Shown in pieces: positions 33,254 to 41,459 of a DNA stretch of 64,000 nucleotides. Below the pieces are notes generated by a model. It did not search any database. It saw only the letters and a program-made list of their open reading frames with translations, and had not been told where the DNA came from. Position 1 is the stretch's first letter; each line of letters begins with the position of its first letter. The position numbers were made by a program, and so were the translations under genes. Source of the stretch: Sphingomonas sp. BAUL-RG-20F-R05-02 (GTDB taxonomy: Bacteria > Pseudomonadota > Alphaproteobacteria > Sphingomonadales > Sphingomonadaceae); NCBI RefSeq assembly GCF_022662305.1, contig NZ_JAKNQH010000007.1, positions 62,001 to 126,000 of the forward strand. Direction: 5' to 3'.

Positions 33254-33847
33254 TTATCGGGCTTCGGGTCCGCTCAGGCAAGCAATCACGCGCGCAACGG
33301 CGGCGTGCGTCTCGGCCAGCGTGCCGCCGGTCGGGATGACGAAATCGGCGCGCGCGATCTTGTCCGCGTTGGGCATCTGCCGCGCGAGGATCGCCGCGAA
33401 TTTCTCCGCCGTCATGGCCGGCCGGGCGAGGACACGGGCGCGCTGCACCTCGGGCGGCGCATCGACCACCGCCACCTTGTCGACATACCGCGTGCCGCCG
33501 GTTTCTAACAGCAATGGCACGTCGAGCAGCACGATCGCGGCGTCGCGGTTGGCGGCGAGGAAGGCGGCGCGCTCCTCCGCGACGGCAGGGTGGACGATCG
33601 CCTCCAGCCGCCGCAACGCCGCAGCGTCGCCCAGCACCGCCCTGCCGAGCTTGGCGCGATCCACGCCGTCCGCCGCAGTGGTGCCGGGGAACGCGGCTTC
33701 GATCGCCGCGACCAGCCGCCCGCCCGCGCCCTGCAACCGGTGGACCACCGCATCGGCATCGAACACCGGCACGCCGGCGTCCGCGAACATCGCTGCCACC
33801 GTCGATTTGCCCATGCCAATCGAGCCGGTCAGGCCCAGCGCAATCAC
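33254..33847 (-). CDS. coaE: Dephospho-CoA kinase
   Basis: A 197-residue P-loop kinase for the last step of coenzyme A synthesis, phosphorylating the 3'-OH of dephospho-CoA. The Walker A motif is [17 protein letters not shown] (residues 5-21), followed by [25 protein letters not shown] and [19 protein letters not shown], the lid. Its ATG overlaps the aroE stop by 4 bp. panC, an earlier step of the same pathway, is also in this window at 9.3 kb but unlinked. Confidence 0.96.
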   Translation of the reverse strand: MIALGLTGSIGMGKSTVAAMFADAGVPVFDADAVVHRLQGAGGRLVAAIEAAFPGTTAADGVDRAKLGRAVLGDAAALRRLEAIVHPAVAEERAAFLAANRDAAIVLLDVPLLLETGGTRYVDKVAVVDAPPEVQRARVLARPAMTAEKFAAILARQMPNADKIARADFVIPTGGTLAETHAAVARVIACLSGPEAR

Positions 33848-34650
33848 GCCAGCAACAGCGCGCGCAGTTCCTCGTCACGGTCGCGCGGCGGGGCGACGCC
33901 GAAAAACAGCTCGAACGCGATTGCCGCCTGTCCGACCAGCATCTCCAGGCCATCGACCGTTTCCAGCCCGCGCGCATCGGCCTGCGCGAGCAACGGCGTC
34001 TCGATCGGCGCGTACACTACGTCATATACCAGCGCATCGTCGGGCAGGGGGGTGAGATCCACGTCGAGATCGGGCTGGCCGACCATGCCGAGCGTGCTGG
34101 TGTTGACCAGCAACGCCGCCGCCGGGATCGCACTGCCGAGTGGGAGTGCCTTGCCCTTCAGACCGAACGCCGACAGCAGCGCCGCGCCCTTCAGCACGTT
34201 GCGGTTGAGCAACGTCACCGGCCCGACGCCTGCTCGCGCCAGCGCGAACAGCACCGCGCGCGCCGCACCGCCCGCGCCAATCACCACCACCGGCTTACCC
34301 GCCAGATCGCGGTCGGCGATCGGCGTATAGAAGCCGGCGGCATCGGTGTTGGTGCCGATCAGCCCGTCGCCCTGCCGCAGCACGGTGTTGATCGCGCCGA
34401 TCGACGCGCGCACGTCACCGGGATCACCGACATGATCAAGCGCGGCGAGCTTGTGCGGCACGGTGATGTTGCACCCGCGCCAGTCGGGATCGGCCTGCCG
34501 CTCGGCGAAATAGCCGGCGAGATCCGCCGCCAACACATGCCGGCGGGCATATGTTGCATCCAGCCCAAGCGCATCGATCCAGAAGCCGTGGATCAGCGGC
34601 GATTTGGAATGGGCGATCGGATCACCGATCACTTCCGCGTACATCGTCAT
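33844..34650 (-). CDS. aroE: Shikimate dehydrogenase
   Basis: A 268-residue NADPH-dependent enzyme reducing 3-dehydroshikimate to shikimate in aromatic amino acid synthesis. The substrate site is [17 protein letters not shown], with the catalytic Lys in [14 protein letters not shown] and Asp in [10 protein letters not shown]. The NADP-binding loop is [16 protein letters not shown], then LLNRN. Start ATG 34650 overlaps maf by 4 bp (ATGA). A far longer in-frame extension upstream runs antisense-like through maf and is not conserved. The protein ends in a short acidic tail. Confidence 0.96.
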   Translation of the reverse strand: MTMYAEVIGDPIAHSKSPLIHGFWIDALGLDATYARRHVLAADLAGYFAERQADPDWRGCNITVPHKLAALDHVGDPGDVRASIGAINTVLRQGDGLIGTNTDAAGFYTPIADRDLAGKPVVVIGAGGAARAVLFALARAGVGPVTLLNRNVLKGAALLSAFGLKGKALPLGSAIPAAALLVNTSTLGMVGQPDLDVDLTPLPDDALVYDVVYAPIETPLLAQADARGLETVDGLEMLVGQAAIAFELFFGVAPPRDRDEELRALLLA

Positions 34651-35243
34651 GTCTGCATCACCCCTCGTATGCGCAGATAATCGAGCACCTGGAGCAGCGG
34701 CAGGCCGAGCACGGTAAACTGGCTCCCTTCGATACGTGAGAACAGTTGCGCGCCTGGCCCCTCGATCCGGTAGCAGCCGACGCAGCCGGAAATCTCCGGC
34801 CATTCCGCGTCGAGATACTGCTCGATGAACGCGTCGGATAACGTCCGGACGTGCATCTTGGCGCGATCGACCACGCGCCACACCGGCCGCCCGACTTCGG
34901 CGATCACCGCCGCGCTGACGAGATCGTGGCGTTTGCCCGACATCCGGCGGAGATGCTCGGCGGCATTCTCACGGCTAATCGGCTTGTCGAGCATGGTGCC
35001 GTCGTCCAGTTCCACGATCGAATCCGATCCCAGCACCAAAGCCCCCGGCACCCGCTGCGACACCCGCAGCGCCTTCAGCTCAGCGAGCGCATCTGCGAGA
35101 TCGCGCGCCGGCAGACCGTCCGCGCGCAGCGCCGCCTTGGCGCTCTCCTCATCGACCCCCGCCGACACTGCCTCGAACGGTACGCCTGCCGCCGACAGCA
35201 TCGCCCGCCGCGATGCGCTTTTCGATGCGAGCAGCAGTTTCAT
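34647..35243 (-). CDS. maf: Maf-family nucleotide pyrophosphatase
   Basis: A 198-residue house-cleaning pyrophosphatase hydrolysing non-canonical or pyrimidine NTPs. The signature LLLASKSASRRAMLSAAGV opens the protein. The catalytic Asp is in LVLGSDSIVELDDG, followed by DKPISRENAAEHLRRMSG and the substrate-binding GCYRIEG. It overlaps ppsR upstream and aroE downstream by 4 bp each. It is the YhdE/YceF-like subgroup by motif; the preferred nucleotide is not certain. Confidence 0.94.
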   Translation of the reverse strand: MKLLLASKSASRRAMLSAAGVPFEAVSAGVDEESAKAALRADGLPARDLADALAELKALRVSQRVPGALVLGSDSIVELDDGTMLDKPISRENAAEHLRRMSGKRHDLVSAAVIAEVGRPVWRVVDRAKMHVRTLSDAFIEQYLDAEWPEISGCVGCYRIEGPGAQLFSRIEGSQFTVLGLPLLQVLDYLRIRGVMQT

Positions 35244-36049
35244 GCGTCACCCCGTTCCGCGACCAGCGCGATGATCGCCGCCGCCGTTTCCTCGATCGAT
35301 CGCCGCGTAACATCGATCACCGGCCAGCCGTTATCCGCGAACATCCGCCGCGCCCAGGCCACTTCGCGCGCGACCGCTTCCTGGTTGACGTAATCCGTCT
35401 CCGGCGCCTGATTAAGCGACAGCAACCGGTTGCGCCGTACCTGGATCAGCCGGTCGGCGCTGGTGGTCAGCCCAACCACCAGCGGCCGTTTCAGCGAGAA
35501 CAACGCGCGCGGCGGCGGGCTTTCCACCACCACCGGGATGTTGGCGGTCTTGTAGCCGCGGTTGGCGAGATAGATCGAGGTCGGCGTCTTGGACGAGCGT
35601 GAGACGCCGGCCAGCACGATATCAGCCTCCTCCCAGTCCTCCGCGCCCAGACCATCGTCATGTGCGATGGTGAACTGGATCGCATCGACCCGCGCGAAAT
35701 AGGCGGCGTCGAGCACGTGCTGCCGCCCCGGCCGCGCCTTCGCCTGCTGGCCGAGCAAGCCGGACAGCGCGTTGGTCACGCCATCGAGCGGCGCCACCGC
35801 CGGCAGGCCGAGCGCGTGGCAGCGCATCTCCAGCGCTCGCCGCGTCTCGCTGTTGACCAACGTGAACACGACGAGGCCTGGATTTTGCGAAATCTCCTGA
35901 AGGATGCGTTCGAGATGCCCCTCGGTCCGCACCATCGGCCAAAAGTGCCGGATCGTCTCGACGTCGTCATACTGCGCAAGCGCGGCCTTGGCGATGTTCT
36001 CCAGCGTTTCGCCGGTCGAATCCGAGAGGAGATGGAGGTGCAGCCGCAT
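35240..36049 (-). CDS. ppsR: PEP synthase/PPDK regulatory protein (DUF299)
   Basis: A 269-residue bifunctional kinase/pyrophosphorylase that inactivates and reactivates pyruvate,water dikinase or pyruvate,phosphate dikinase. Recognised by LHLLSDSTGETLENIAKAAL, the P-loop at residues 148-155 in GVSRSSKTPTSIYLA, and the C-terminal DVTRRSIEETAAAII. It is the first gene of a five-gene minus-strand operon running away from the proposed origin. The same gene flanks the replication origin opposite hemE in Caulobacter and other Alphaproteobacteria. Confidence 0.95.
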   Translation of the reverse strand: MRLHLHLLSDSTGETLENIAKAALAQYDDVETIRHFWPMVRTEGHLERILQEISQNPGLVVFTLVNSETRRALEMRCHALGLPAVAPLDGVTNALSGLLGQQAKARPGRQHVLDAAYFARVDAIQFTIAHDDGLGAEDWEEADIVLAGVSRSSKTPTSIYLANRGYKTANIPVVVESPPPRALFSLKRPLVVGLTTSADRLIQVRRNRLLSLNQAPETDYVNQEAVAREVAWARRMFADNGWPVIDVTRRSIEETAAAIIALVAERGDA

Positions 36050-36377
36050 CCGCGGAGCCTCAGCAGGACAGAAGTGTGGATAACATCGGGACGATCGCTA
36101 GCGGAACTTTGCTTTTGCGAAAAGGCCGATCGGACGGTGGAAAAGCCGCGTTTTCTCCACAGCGGCGTGCACATCGCGGCGATTTGTCCACAGCCTGTGG
36201 AAAGCGGGTGCGACGGAATCGAATCCGATGCGTTTGGCGGTGTTCGGGGCGTCAAGCTGTTGGCATTTCGGGGACGGCGGCATAAGCCCCGGCTTCCACG
36301 TGCCAATCACCTCCACATCCTTTTAGATTCTTCTTTATAGTAAGAGGTAGACCGTCCTTGAGCCCCGAGACCATCCG
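36050..36377. other. Candidate chromosomal replication origin (oriC)
   Basis: The only gap above 300 bp. It contains a perfect DnaA box TGTGGATAA (36075-36083) and close variants: TTCTCCACA (36153-36161), TTGTCCACA (36184-36192), TGTGGAAAG (36196-36204) and GGTGGAAAA (36136-36144). Two abutting GAATC sites (36216-36225) and a GATTC (36326-36330) are CcrM methylation targets. An AT-rich stretch (36319-36345) could unwind or serve the hemE promoter. ppsR and hemE flank it, as around the Caulobacter origin. Genes are oriented away from it on both sides for several kilobases. No CtrA box pair (TTAA-N7-TTAA) is visible. Confidence 0.85.
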
Positions 36378-37397
36378 TTGAAGCCCTTACTCGCGACGTT
36401 ACGGGGGTGGCGACAGCCGGTGCCGCCGGTGTGGCTCATGCGGCAGGCCGGGCGTTACCTTCCGGAGTATCGTGCGCTGCGAGCGGAGAAGGGCGGCTTC
36501 CTCGCACTCGCCACCGATCCTGAAGCCGCCGCGGAGGTGACGGTGCAACCGATCCGCCGTTTCGGCTTCGATGGGGCGATCCTGTTCTCCGACATCCTGA
36601 TGGTGCCGGCAGCCCTCGGCCAAACGCTGACCTTCGGGGTGGGGGAGGGGCCGGCGCTCAGCCCGCCACTGGTCGATCACGCGCTTGAGGCGCTGACCGC
36701 GAACCCGGGCTTCCTAGATCCGGTGTACGAAACGGTGCGGCGGGTGGCGGCAGCCCTGCCGGCCGAGACGACGTTCCTCGGCTTCGCGGGAAGCCCCTGG
36801 ACGGTCGCTACCTATATGGTCGCGGGGCGCGGCAGTCGCGACCAGAGCGAGACGCGGCGGTTTGCCTATGCCGATCCGGTGCGCTTCGCGGCGATCGTCG
36901 ATGCTATCGTGGAGTCGACCGTCGAATACCTCTCGGCGCAGATCGAAGCCGGGGTGGAGGCGGTGCAGTTGTTCGACTCTTGGGCCGGCTCGCTCGCACC
37001 CGCACAGTTCGAACGTTGGGTGATCGCCCCCAATGCGGCGATCGTCAGCGCCTTGCACGCGCGCTACCCGCATGTCCCGGTAATCGGCTTCCCCAAGGGC
37101 GCGGGCGGCAAGCTGCCCGCCTATGCGCGCGAGACCGGGGTCGATGCGGTCGGCGTGGACGAGACGGTCGATCCGCACTGGGCGGCCACGCACCTGCCCG
37201 CCGACATGCCGGTGCAGGGCAATCTTGATCCGCTCGCGCTGATTGCCGGCGGCGAGACGCTGGAGAGTGCCGTCGCAAACGTGCTTGAGGCGTTTGCGGA
37301 TCGGCCCCATATCTTCAACCTCGGGCACGGTATCCTTCAGGATACGCCGATTGCCCATGTCGAGCGCTTGCTGGCGCTGGTTCGGAGCGCGCGATGA
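36378..37397 (+). CDS. hemE: Uroporphyrinogen decarboxylase
   Basis: A 339-residue haem-pathway enzyme that removes four acetate carboxyls from uroporphyrinogen III. Active-site segments are PVWLMRQAGRYLPEYRALR, ILFSDILMVPAALG with the key Asp, GFAGSPWTVATYM and FNLGHGILQDTP. No ATG exists in frame between the upstream stop (36348) and the conserved core, so TTG 36378 (MKPLLATLRG) is the likely start, with a poor ribosome-binding site. That implies low expression. The stop overlaps hemJ by 4 bp. Origin-proximal position is conserved in many Alphaproteobacteria. Confidence 0.95.
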   Translation: MKPLLATLRGWRQPVPPVWLMRQAGRYLPEYRALRAEKGGFLALATDPEAAAEVTVQPIRRFGFDGAILFSDILMVPAALGQTLTFGVGEGPALSPPLVDHALEALTANPGFLDPVYETVRRVAAALPAETTFLGFAGSPWTVATYMVAGRGSRDQSETRRFAYADPVRFAAIVDAIVESTVEYLSAQIEAGVEAVQLFDSWAGSLAPAQFERWVIAPNAAIVSALHARYPHVPVIGFPKGAGGKLPAYARETGVDAVGVDETVDPHWAATHLPADMPVQGNLDPLALIAGGETLESAVANVLEAFADRPHIFNLGHGILQDTPIAHVERLLALVRSAR

Positions 37398-37846
37398 ATT
37401 TCCTCGGCAACGCCTATCCCTGGGTCAAGGCAGCGCACCTGATCTTCGTGATCTTCTGGATGGCGGGCTTGTTCATGCTGCCACGCTATCTGGTCTATCA
37501 TCAGGAGGCGCTCGGACAGCCCGAGGAAGCCGCCCGCTGGGTCGAACGCGAGGGCAAGCTGCGATCGATCATTCTCACCCCGGCGATGGTGCTGGTGTGG
37601 CTGCTGGGGCTGCTGCTGGCGGCGAACGCAGGGTTGTTCAAGGGTGCGCCCGGGCTGGGCTGGCTGCACGCCAAGCTTGCGCTGGTGGTGATCCTGACAG
37701 GCTATCACGGCTGGGCGGTAGGCTATGCCAAGAAGCTGGCGCGTGGACAGGCGACGCTGGCGGGGCGCACATTGCGCATGGTCAACGAGGTTCCCGCGAT
37801 CCTCGTCACGCTGATCGTCATTCTGGTGATCGTCCAGCCGTTCTGA
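37394..37846 (+). CDS. hemJ: Protoporphyrinogen IX oxidase HemJ
   Basis: A 150-residue inner-membrane protein with four hydrophobic helices. The first carries the essential His15 in VKAAHLIFVIFWMAGLFMLP, followed by RYLVYHQEA; later segments are LGWLHAKLALVVILTGYHG and NEVPAILVTLIVILVIV. HemJ oxidises protoporphyrinogen IX in bacteria lacking HemG/HemY. It is translationally coupled to hemE, another haem-pathway gene, by a 4-bp overlap. Confidence 0.94.
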   Translation: MNFLGNAYPWVKAAHLIFVIFWMAGLFMLPRYLVYHQEALGQPEEAARWVEREGKLRSIILTPAMVLVWLLGLLLAANAGLFKGAPGLGWLHAKLALVVILTGYHGWAVGYAKKLARGQATLAGRTLRMVNEVPAILVTLIVILVIVQPF

Positions 37847-37847
37847 C

Positions 37848-37876
37848 TTGACTTGCGGCAAGGCGGGACCTAGCTC
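37848..37876 (+). promoter_or_regulatory. Probable rho promoter
   Basis: TTGACT (37848-37853), a 17-bp spacer, then TAGCTC (37871-37876), starting just after the hemJ stop. It leaves a leader of about 120 nt before rho, room for Rho autoregulation. Same layout as the rpoZ and mnmG promoters here. Confidence 0.5.
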
Positions 37877-38001
37877 TGCGTGGCATGTCGCTGCGCAGCG
37901 CCGTCCTGGCGTTCGTTTTACGGCATCCTCCCTGCAGCATCGTCGTGCGATCCTCGCCGACCGACGCGTACCCATCCAGCACATCCTGCGGACACGCCCC
38001 C

Positions 38002-39258
38002 ATGCATCTCAAAGACCTAAAGAACAAAAAACCCGCCGAACTGGTCGAGATGGCGGAAGGCCTCGGCATCGAGGGCGCCTCGACGCTGCGCAAGCAGGAT
38101 CTGATGTTCGCGATCCTCAAGGTCGCCGCCGAAAATGGCGAGCAGATCATGGGGCTGGGTACGATCGAGGTGCTGCCGGATGGCTTCGGTTTCCTGCGCT
38201 CGCCCGAGGCGAATTACCTAGCCGGGCCGGATGATATCTATGTGTCGCCCAACCAGGTGCGGAAGTTCGGCCTGCGCACCGGTGACACGGTCGAGGCGGA
38301 AATTCGCGGGCCGAAGGACGGCGAACGCTATTTCGCGCTGGTGAAGCTCACCGCGGTCAATTTCGACGATCCCGATGCGGTCCGCCACCGCGTCAATTTC
38401 GACAACCTCACGCCGCTGTACCCCGAACAGAAGCTGACGCTCGATCCCGCCGATCCGACGATGAAGGACAAGTCGGCGCGGGTGATCGACATCGTGTCGC
38501 CGCAGGGCAAGGGTCAGCGCACGCTGATCGTCGCGCCGCCGCGCGTCGGCAAGACGGTGATGCTCCAGAACATCGCGAAGGCGATCACCGACAATCACCC
38601 GGAAGTGTTCCTGATCGTGCTGCTGATCGACGAGCGGCCCGAGGAAGTCACCGACATGCAACGTTCGGTGAAGGGTGAGGTGGTGTCGTCGACCTTCGAC
38701 GAACCCGCCACCCGCCACGTCCAGGTCGCCGAGATGGTGATCGAAAAGGCCAAGCGGCTGGTCGAGCACAAAAAGGACGTGGTGATCCTGCTTGACTCGA
38801 TTACCCGTCTCGGCCGCGCCTACAACACGGTGGTGCCGTCGTCGGGCAAGGTGCTGACCGGTGGTGTCGACGCGAACGCACTCCAGCGCCCGAAGCGCTT
38901 CTTCGGTGCGGCGCGCAACATCGAGGAGGGCGGCTCGCTTTCGATCATCGCGACTGCGCTGATCGATACCGGCAGCCGCATGGACGAGGTAATCTTCGAA
39001 GAGTTCAAGGGCACCGGTAACTCCGAAATCGTGCTCGACCGCAAGGTCGCGGACAAGCGCATCTTCCCGGCGCTCGACGTCGGCAAGTCCGGCACGCGCA
39101 AGGAGGAGCTGCTGGTCGATCAGGGCAAGCTGTCCAAGATGTGGGTGCTGCGCCGTATCCTCATGCAGATGGGCACGATCGATTCGATGGAGTTCCTACT
39201 CGACAAGATGAAGAACTCGAAGACCAACGAGGATTTCTTCGACAGCATGAACCAGTGA
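38002..39258 (+). CDS. rho: Transcription termination factor Rho
   Basis: A 418-residue hexameric RNA helicase. The N-terminal Rho-N segment starts [20 protein letters not shown], the cold-shock RNA-binding domain includes [20 protein letters not shown], Walker A is [11 protein letters not shown], Walker B is [16 protein letters not shown], and the Q/R-loop region has [23 protein letters not shown] 38002 fits the family N-terminus; an in-frame extension upstream covers the leader and is rejected. Position between hemE and mnmE is conserved in many Alphaproteobacteria. Confidence 0.97.
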   Translation: MHLKDLKNKKPAELVEMAEGLGIEGASTLRKQDLMFAILKVAAENGEQIMGLGTIEVLPDGFGFLRSPEANYLAGPDDIYVSPNQVRKFGLRTGDTVEAEIRGPKDGERYFALVKLTAVNFDDPDAVRHRVNFDNLTPLYPEQKLTLDPADPTMKDKSARVIDIVSPQGKGQRTLIVAPPRVGKTVMLQNIAKAITDNHPEVFLIVLLIDERPEEVTDMQRSVKGEVVSSTFDEPATRHVQVAEMVIEKAKRLVEHKKDVVILLDSITRLGRAYNTVVPSSGKVLTGGVDANALQRPKRFFGAARNIEEGGSLSIIATALIDTGSRMDEVIFEEFKGTGNSEIVLDRKVADKRIFPALDVGKSGTRKEELLVDQGKLSKMWVLRRILMQMGTIDSMEFLLDKMKNSKTNEDFFDSMNQ

Positions 39259-39334
39259 TCGAATGCGGCCTGCGCCATGCGGGCGCAGGACTCGCGTCGA
39301 TCCGGCCGGCGGTGCACCGCACCGACCGACGGCA

Positions 39335-39361
39335 GCGCGGGCTGTGCCCGCGCTTTTTTTT
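39335..39361 (+). terminator. Rho-independent terminator of rho
   Basis: A perfect 8-bp stem GCGCGGGC (39335-39342) and GCCCGCGC (39346-39353) with a TGT loop, followed by eight T (39354-39361). It ends 6 bp before the convergent ogt stop. Confidence 0.93.
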
Positions 39362-39367
39362 ACGCGC

Positions 39368-39841
39368 TCAAAGCAGCCGCGAGCCACTACCCTCGAAGTT
39401 CAGCAACCACCGCTTGGTCGCCACCCCGTCGCCAGCCGAATACGCTCCCAGCGACCCGTCCGCATTGGTCACCCGATGACACGGCACGATGATCGGCAGC
39501 GGGTTGCGCGCACACGCCTGCCCGATCGCGCGCGCACCGGTGCCGATCGTCCGCGCCAGCGCCCCGTAACTGAGCGTCTCGCCAAACCGCACCGCGACCA
39601 TCGCCGCCCGCATCTCTTCCCCACGCGGGGAGGGCGACACCGCCAACGGCAGATCAAATACCGTTAGCCTACCCGCAAAATATGCCGCGATTTGCGCGGC
39701 GCCATCCGCCAGCGCACCTGACCCCGCGACCCGCTCACCCGAATCTGCTTCGATCATCACGCGCTCGATCACGTCGGGCGTGCCGATCAGCCGCACCACG
39801 CCGATGGGCGTTGCGATCCGGGCGAAGTCGCGCGCATACAT
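39368..39841 (-). CDS. ogt: Methylated-DNA--protein-cysteine methyltransferase
   Basis: A 157-residue O6-alkylguanine-DNA alkyltransferase, a suicide repair enzyme. The acceptor Cys121 lies in PIIVPCHRVTNADGSLGAYS, preceded by the helix-turn-helix FGETLSYGALARTIGTGARA and followed by the closing KRWLLNFEG. There is no AraC/Ada domain, so it is Ogt-like and not Ada. It lies minus between rho and the DUF6489-mnmE pair; about 50 bp separate it from the divergent DUF6489 gene. Confidence 0.95.
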   Translation of the reverse strand: MYARDFARIATPIGVVRLIGTPDVIERVMIEADSGERVAGSGALADGAAQIAAYFAGRLTVFDLPLAVSPSPRGEEMRAAMVAVRFGETLSYGALARTIGTGARAIGQACARNPLPIIVPCHRVTNADGSLGAYSAGDGVATKRWLLNFEGSGSRLL

Positions 39842-39891
39842 GGCGCGACTATGGAGCCGTCAATTCCGACGCTCAAGCCAAGGACGCGGCG

Positions 39892-40122
39892 ATGAAGATC
39901 AATGTCGAGGTCGATTGCACCCCGGAAGAAGCGCGCCGCGTGATGGGCCTGCCGGATTTCACGCCGGTGCATGACAAATATATCGAGATGCTGACTCAGT
40001 CGATGGACGGCGTGGTATCGCCTGACGTGATGGAAAACATGATGCGGAGCTGGGCGCCGGTCAACGACGCGGGCATGAGCTTCTGGCGCAAGATGTTCGA
40101 AGGTGCGTCGTCCAAACCATGA
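39892..40122 (+). CDS. Small DUF6489-family protein
   Basis: A 76-residue cytosolic protein: MKINVEVDCTPEEARRVMGL at the N-terminus, then PVHDKYIEMLTQSM and SWAPVNDAGMSFWRKMFEGA. It belongs to a small alphaproteobacterial family typically encoded just before mnmE and has no known function. ATG 39892 follows AAGGACG. The stop overlaps the mnmE start, so translation is coupled to the tRNA-modification GTPase. Confidence 0.82.
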   Translation: MKINVEVDCTPEEARRVMGLPDFTPVHDKYIEMLTQSMDGVVSPDVMENMMRSWAPVNDAGMSFWRKMFEGASSKP

Positions 40123-41405
40123 TGGATACGATTTTCGCGGTTTCCAGTGGTGTTGCACCGGCGGCCATTTCGATCCTCCGGATCAGCGGCACGCAGGCGC
40201 TCGCAGCCGCCACACAGCTGGCCGGCTCGCTGCCATCGCCACGCAATGCCCGCGTACGATCGCTGCGCGATCCCTCTACCGGTATATTGCTCGATCGTGG
40301 ATTGGTCCTGGTGTTTCCGGGACCGAACAGTGCAACCGGCGAGGATCTGGTCGAACTGCACATCCACGGTGGCCGTGCGACGCAGCGTGCGCTCGAGGAT
40401 ACGCTGGCGAGCATCCAGGGTCTGCGACCTGCCGAACCGGGCGAGTTCACCCGCCGAGCGTTGGCACACGGCCGCATCGATCTGACTGAGGCGGAAGGGC
40501 TGGGCGATCTCCTTAGCGCCGAAACCGAACAGCAACGTCGTGCGGCATTGCGCTTGTCGGAAGGTGGTCTCCGTCAGCGTATCGAGGGCTGGAACGACCG
40601 ACTGCTCGCGCTTGCCGCCGGGATCGAGGCAGCGCTCGACTTCTCGGATGAGGACGATGTTCCGGCCGAGGTCACACAGTCTTCGGGGCAGATTATGGTC
40701 GTGTTGGCCGACGAACTTGCGGCACTCGTCGCTGCGGCGTCGGTCGAACGCTTGCGCGACGGTATCCGTGTCGTGATTGCCGGTCCCCCAAACAGCGGCA
40801 AGTCGACGCTCATCAACCGTCTGGTCGGGCGCGACGTGGCGATCGTCTCGCCGATCGCGGGGACGACGCGCGACCGGATCGAAGCGCCTGTCGTTCGCGC
40901 CGGGATCGCGTTCGTGCTGACCGATACCGCAGGTCTGCGTGATGCCGACGCGGATCAGATCGAACGGATCGGGATCGAACGAGCGGAGGCTGCGATCGCT
41001 GGAGCCGATATCGTGATCTGGCTCGACGATGCGGCACCTTCGATAGAACACGCGCTGTGGCTGCATGGCCGATCTGATCTGCCCGGACGGGAGGACATGC
41101 CAGATGGACCGGCGTTTTCGGTATCGGCGCATAGCGGCGTGGGGATCGAGCAGCTCTGGGATGTGCTTGGTCAACGGGCTGCGGAGATCGGCGGCGTTTC
41201 AGACGATATGGCGATCAACGCCCGACAGCGGAAACTCCTCGCACAAGCAGAGGTGGTACTGCGCGAGGGGGCGGGCGAGCAGGATATCCTGTTGCGAGCA
41301 GAGGCGATCCGCAGCGCCCGGCTTGCCTTCGACGCGATTACGGGACGTGCCAATGTCGAGGCGGTGCTCGACACCCTGTTCGGCCGATTTTGCATCGGCA
41401 AATGA
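40119..41405 (+). CDS. mnmE: tRNA modification GTPase MnmE
   Basis: A 428-residue GTPase that, with MnmG, installs carboxymethylaminomethyl groups on wobble uridines. The N-terminal THF-binding domain begins TIFAVSSGVAPAAISILRIS. The central helical domain flanks a G domain with GPPNSGKSTLINRLVG (G1), GTTRD (G2) and DTAGLRDAD (G3). The catalytic C-terminus is FCIGK. The usual G4 NKxD is not seen; the aligned position reads GRSD (WLHGRSDLPGRE). It overlaps DUF6489 (ATGA); a second ATG at 40122 is possible. It is separated from mnmG by a parS site. Confidence 0.96.
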   Translation: MMDTIFAVSSGVAPAAISILRISGTQALAAATQLAGSLPSPRNARVRSLRDPSTGILLDRGLVLVFPGPNSATGEDLVELHIHGGRATQRALEDTLASIQGLRPAEPGEFTRRALAHGRIDLTEAEGLGDLLSAETEQQRRAALRLSEGGLRQRIEGWNDRLLALAAGIEAALDFSDEDDVPAEVTQSSGQIMVVLADELAALVAAASVERLRDGIRVVIAGPPNSGKSTLINRLVGRDVAIVSPIAGTTRDRIEAPVVRAGIAFVLTDTAGLRDADADQIERIGIERAEAAIAGADIVIWLDDAAPSIEHALWLHGRSDLPGREDMPDGPAFSVSAHSGVGIEQLWDVLGQRAAEIGGVSDDMAINARQRKLLAQAEVVLREGAGEQDILLRAEAIRSARLAFDAITGRANVEAVLDTLFGRFCIGK

Positions 41406-41407
41406 GC

Positions 41408-41421
41408 GTTCCACGTGGAAC
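41408..41421. promoter_or_regulatory. parS site GTTCCACGTGGAAC
   Basis: A perfect 14-bp palindrome, extended to 20 bp as AGCGTTCCACGTGGAACGCT (41405-41424), in the gap between mnmE and mnmG, 2.5 kb upstream of parA and about 5 kb from the proposed origin. Strongest parS copy in the window. Confidence 0.92.
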
Positions 41422-41424
41422 GCT

Positions 41425-41453
41425 TTGACTTGCCCGCTACTCCGGCATAGCGA
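41425..41453 (+). promoter_or_regulatory. Probable mnmG promoter
   Basis: TTGACT (41425-41430), 17-bp spacer, TAGCGA (41448-41453), directly abutting the parS palindrome, so ParB occupancy could influence transcription of mnmG-rsmG-parA-parB. Pattern-based call. Confidence 0.45.
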
Positions 41454-41459
41454 AGCGGC

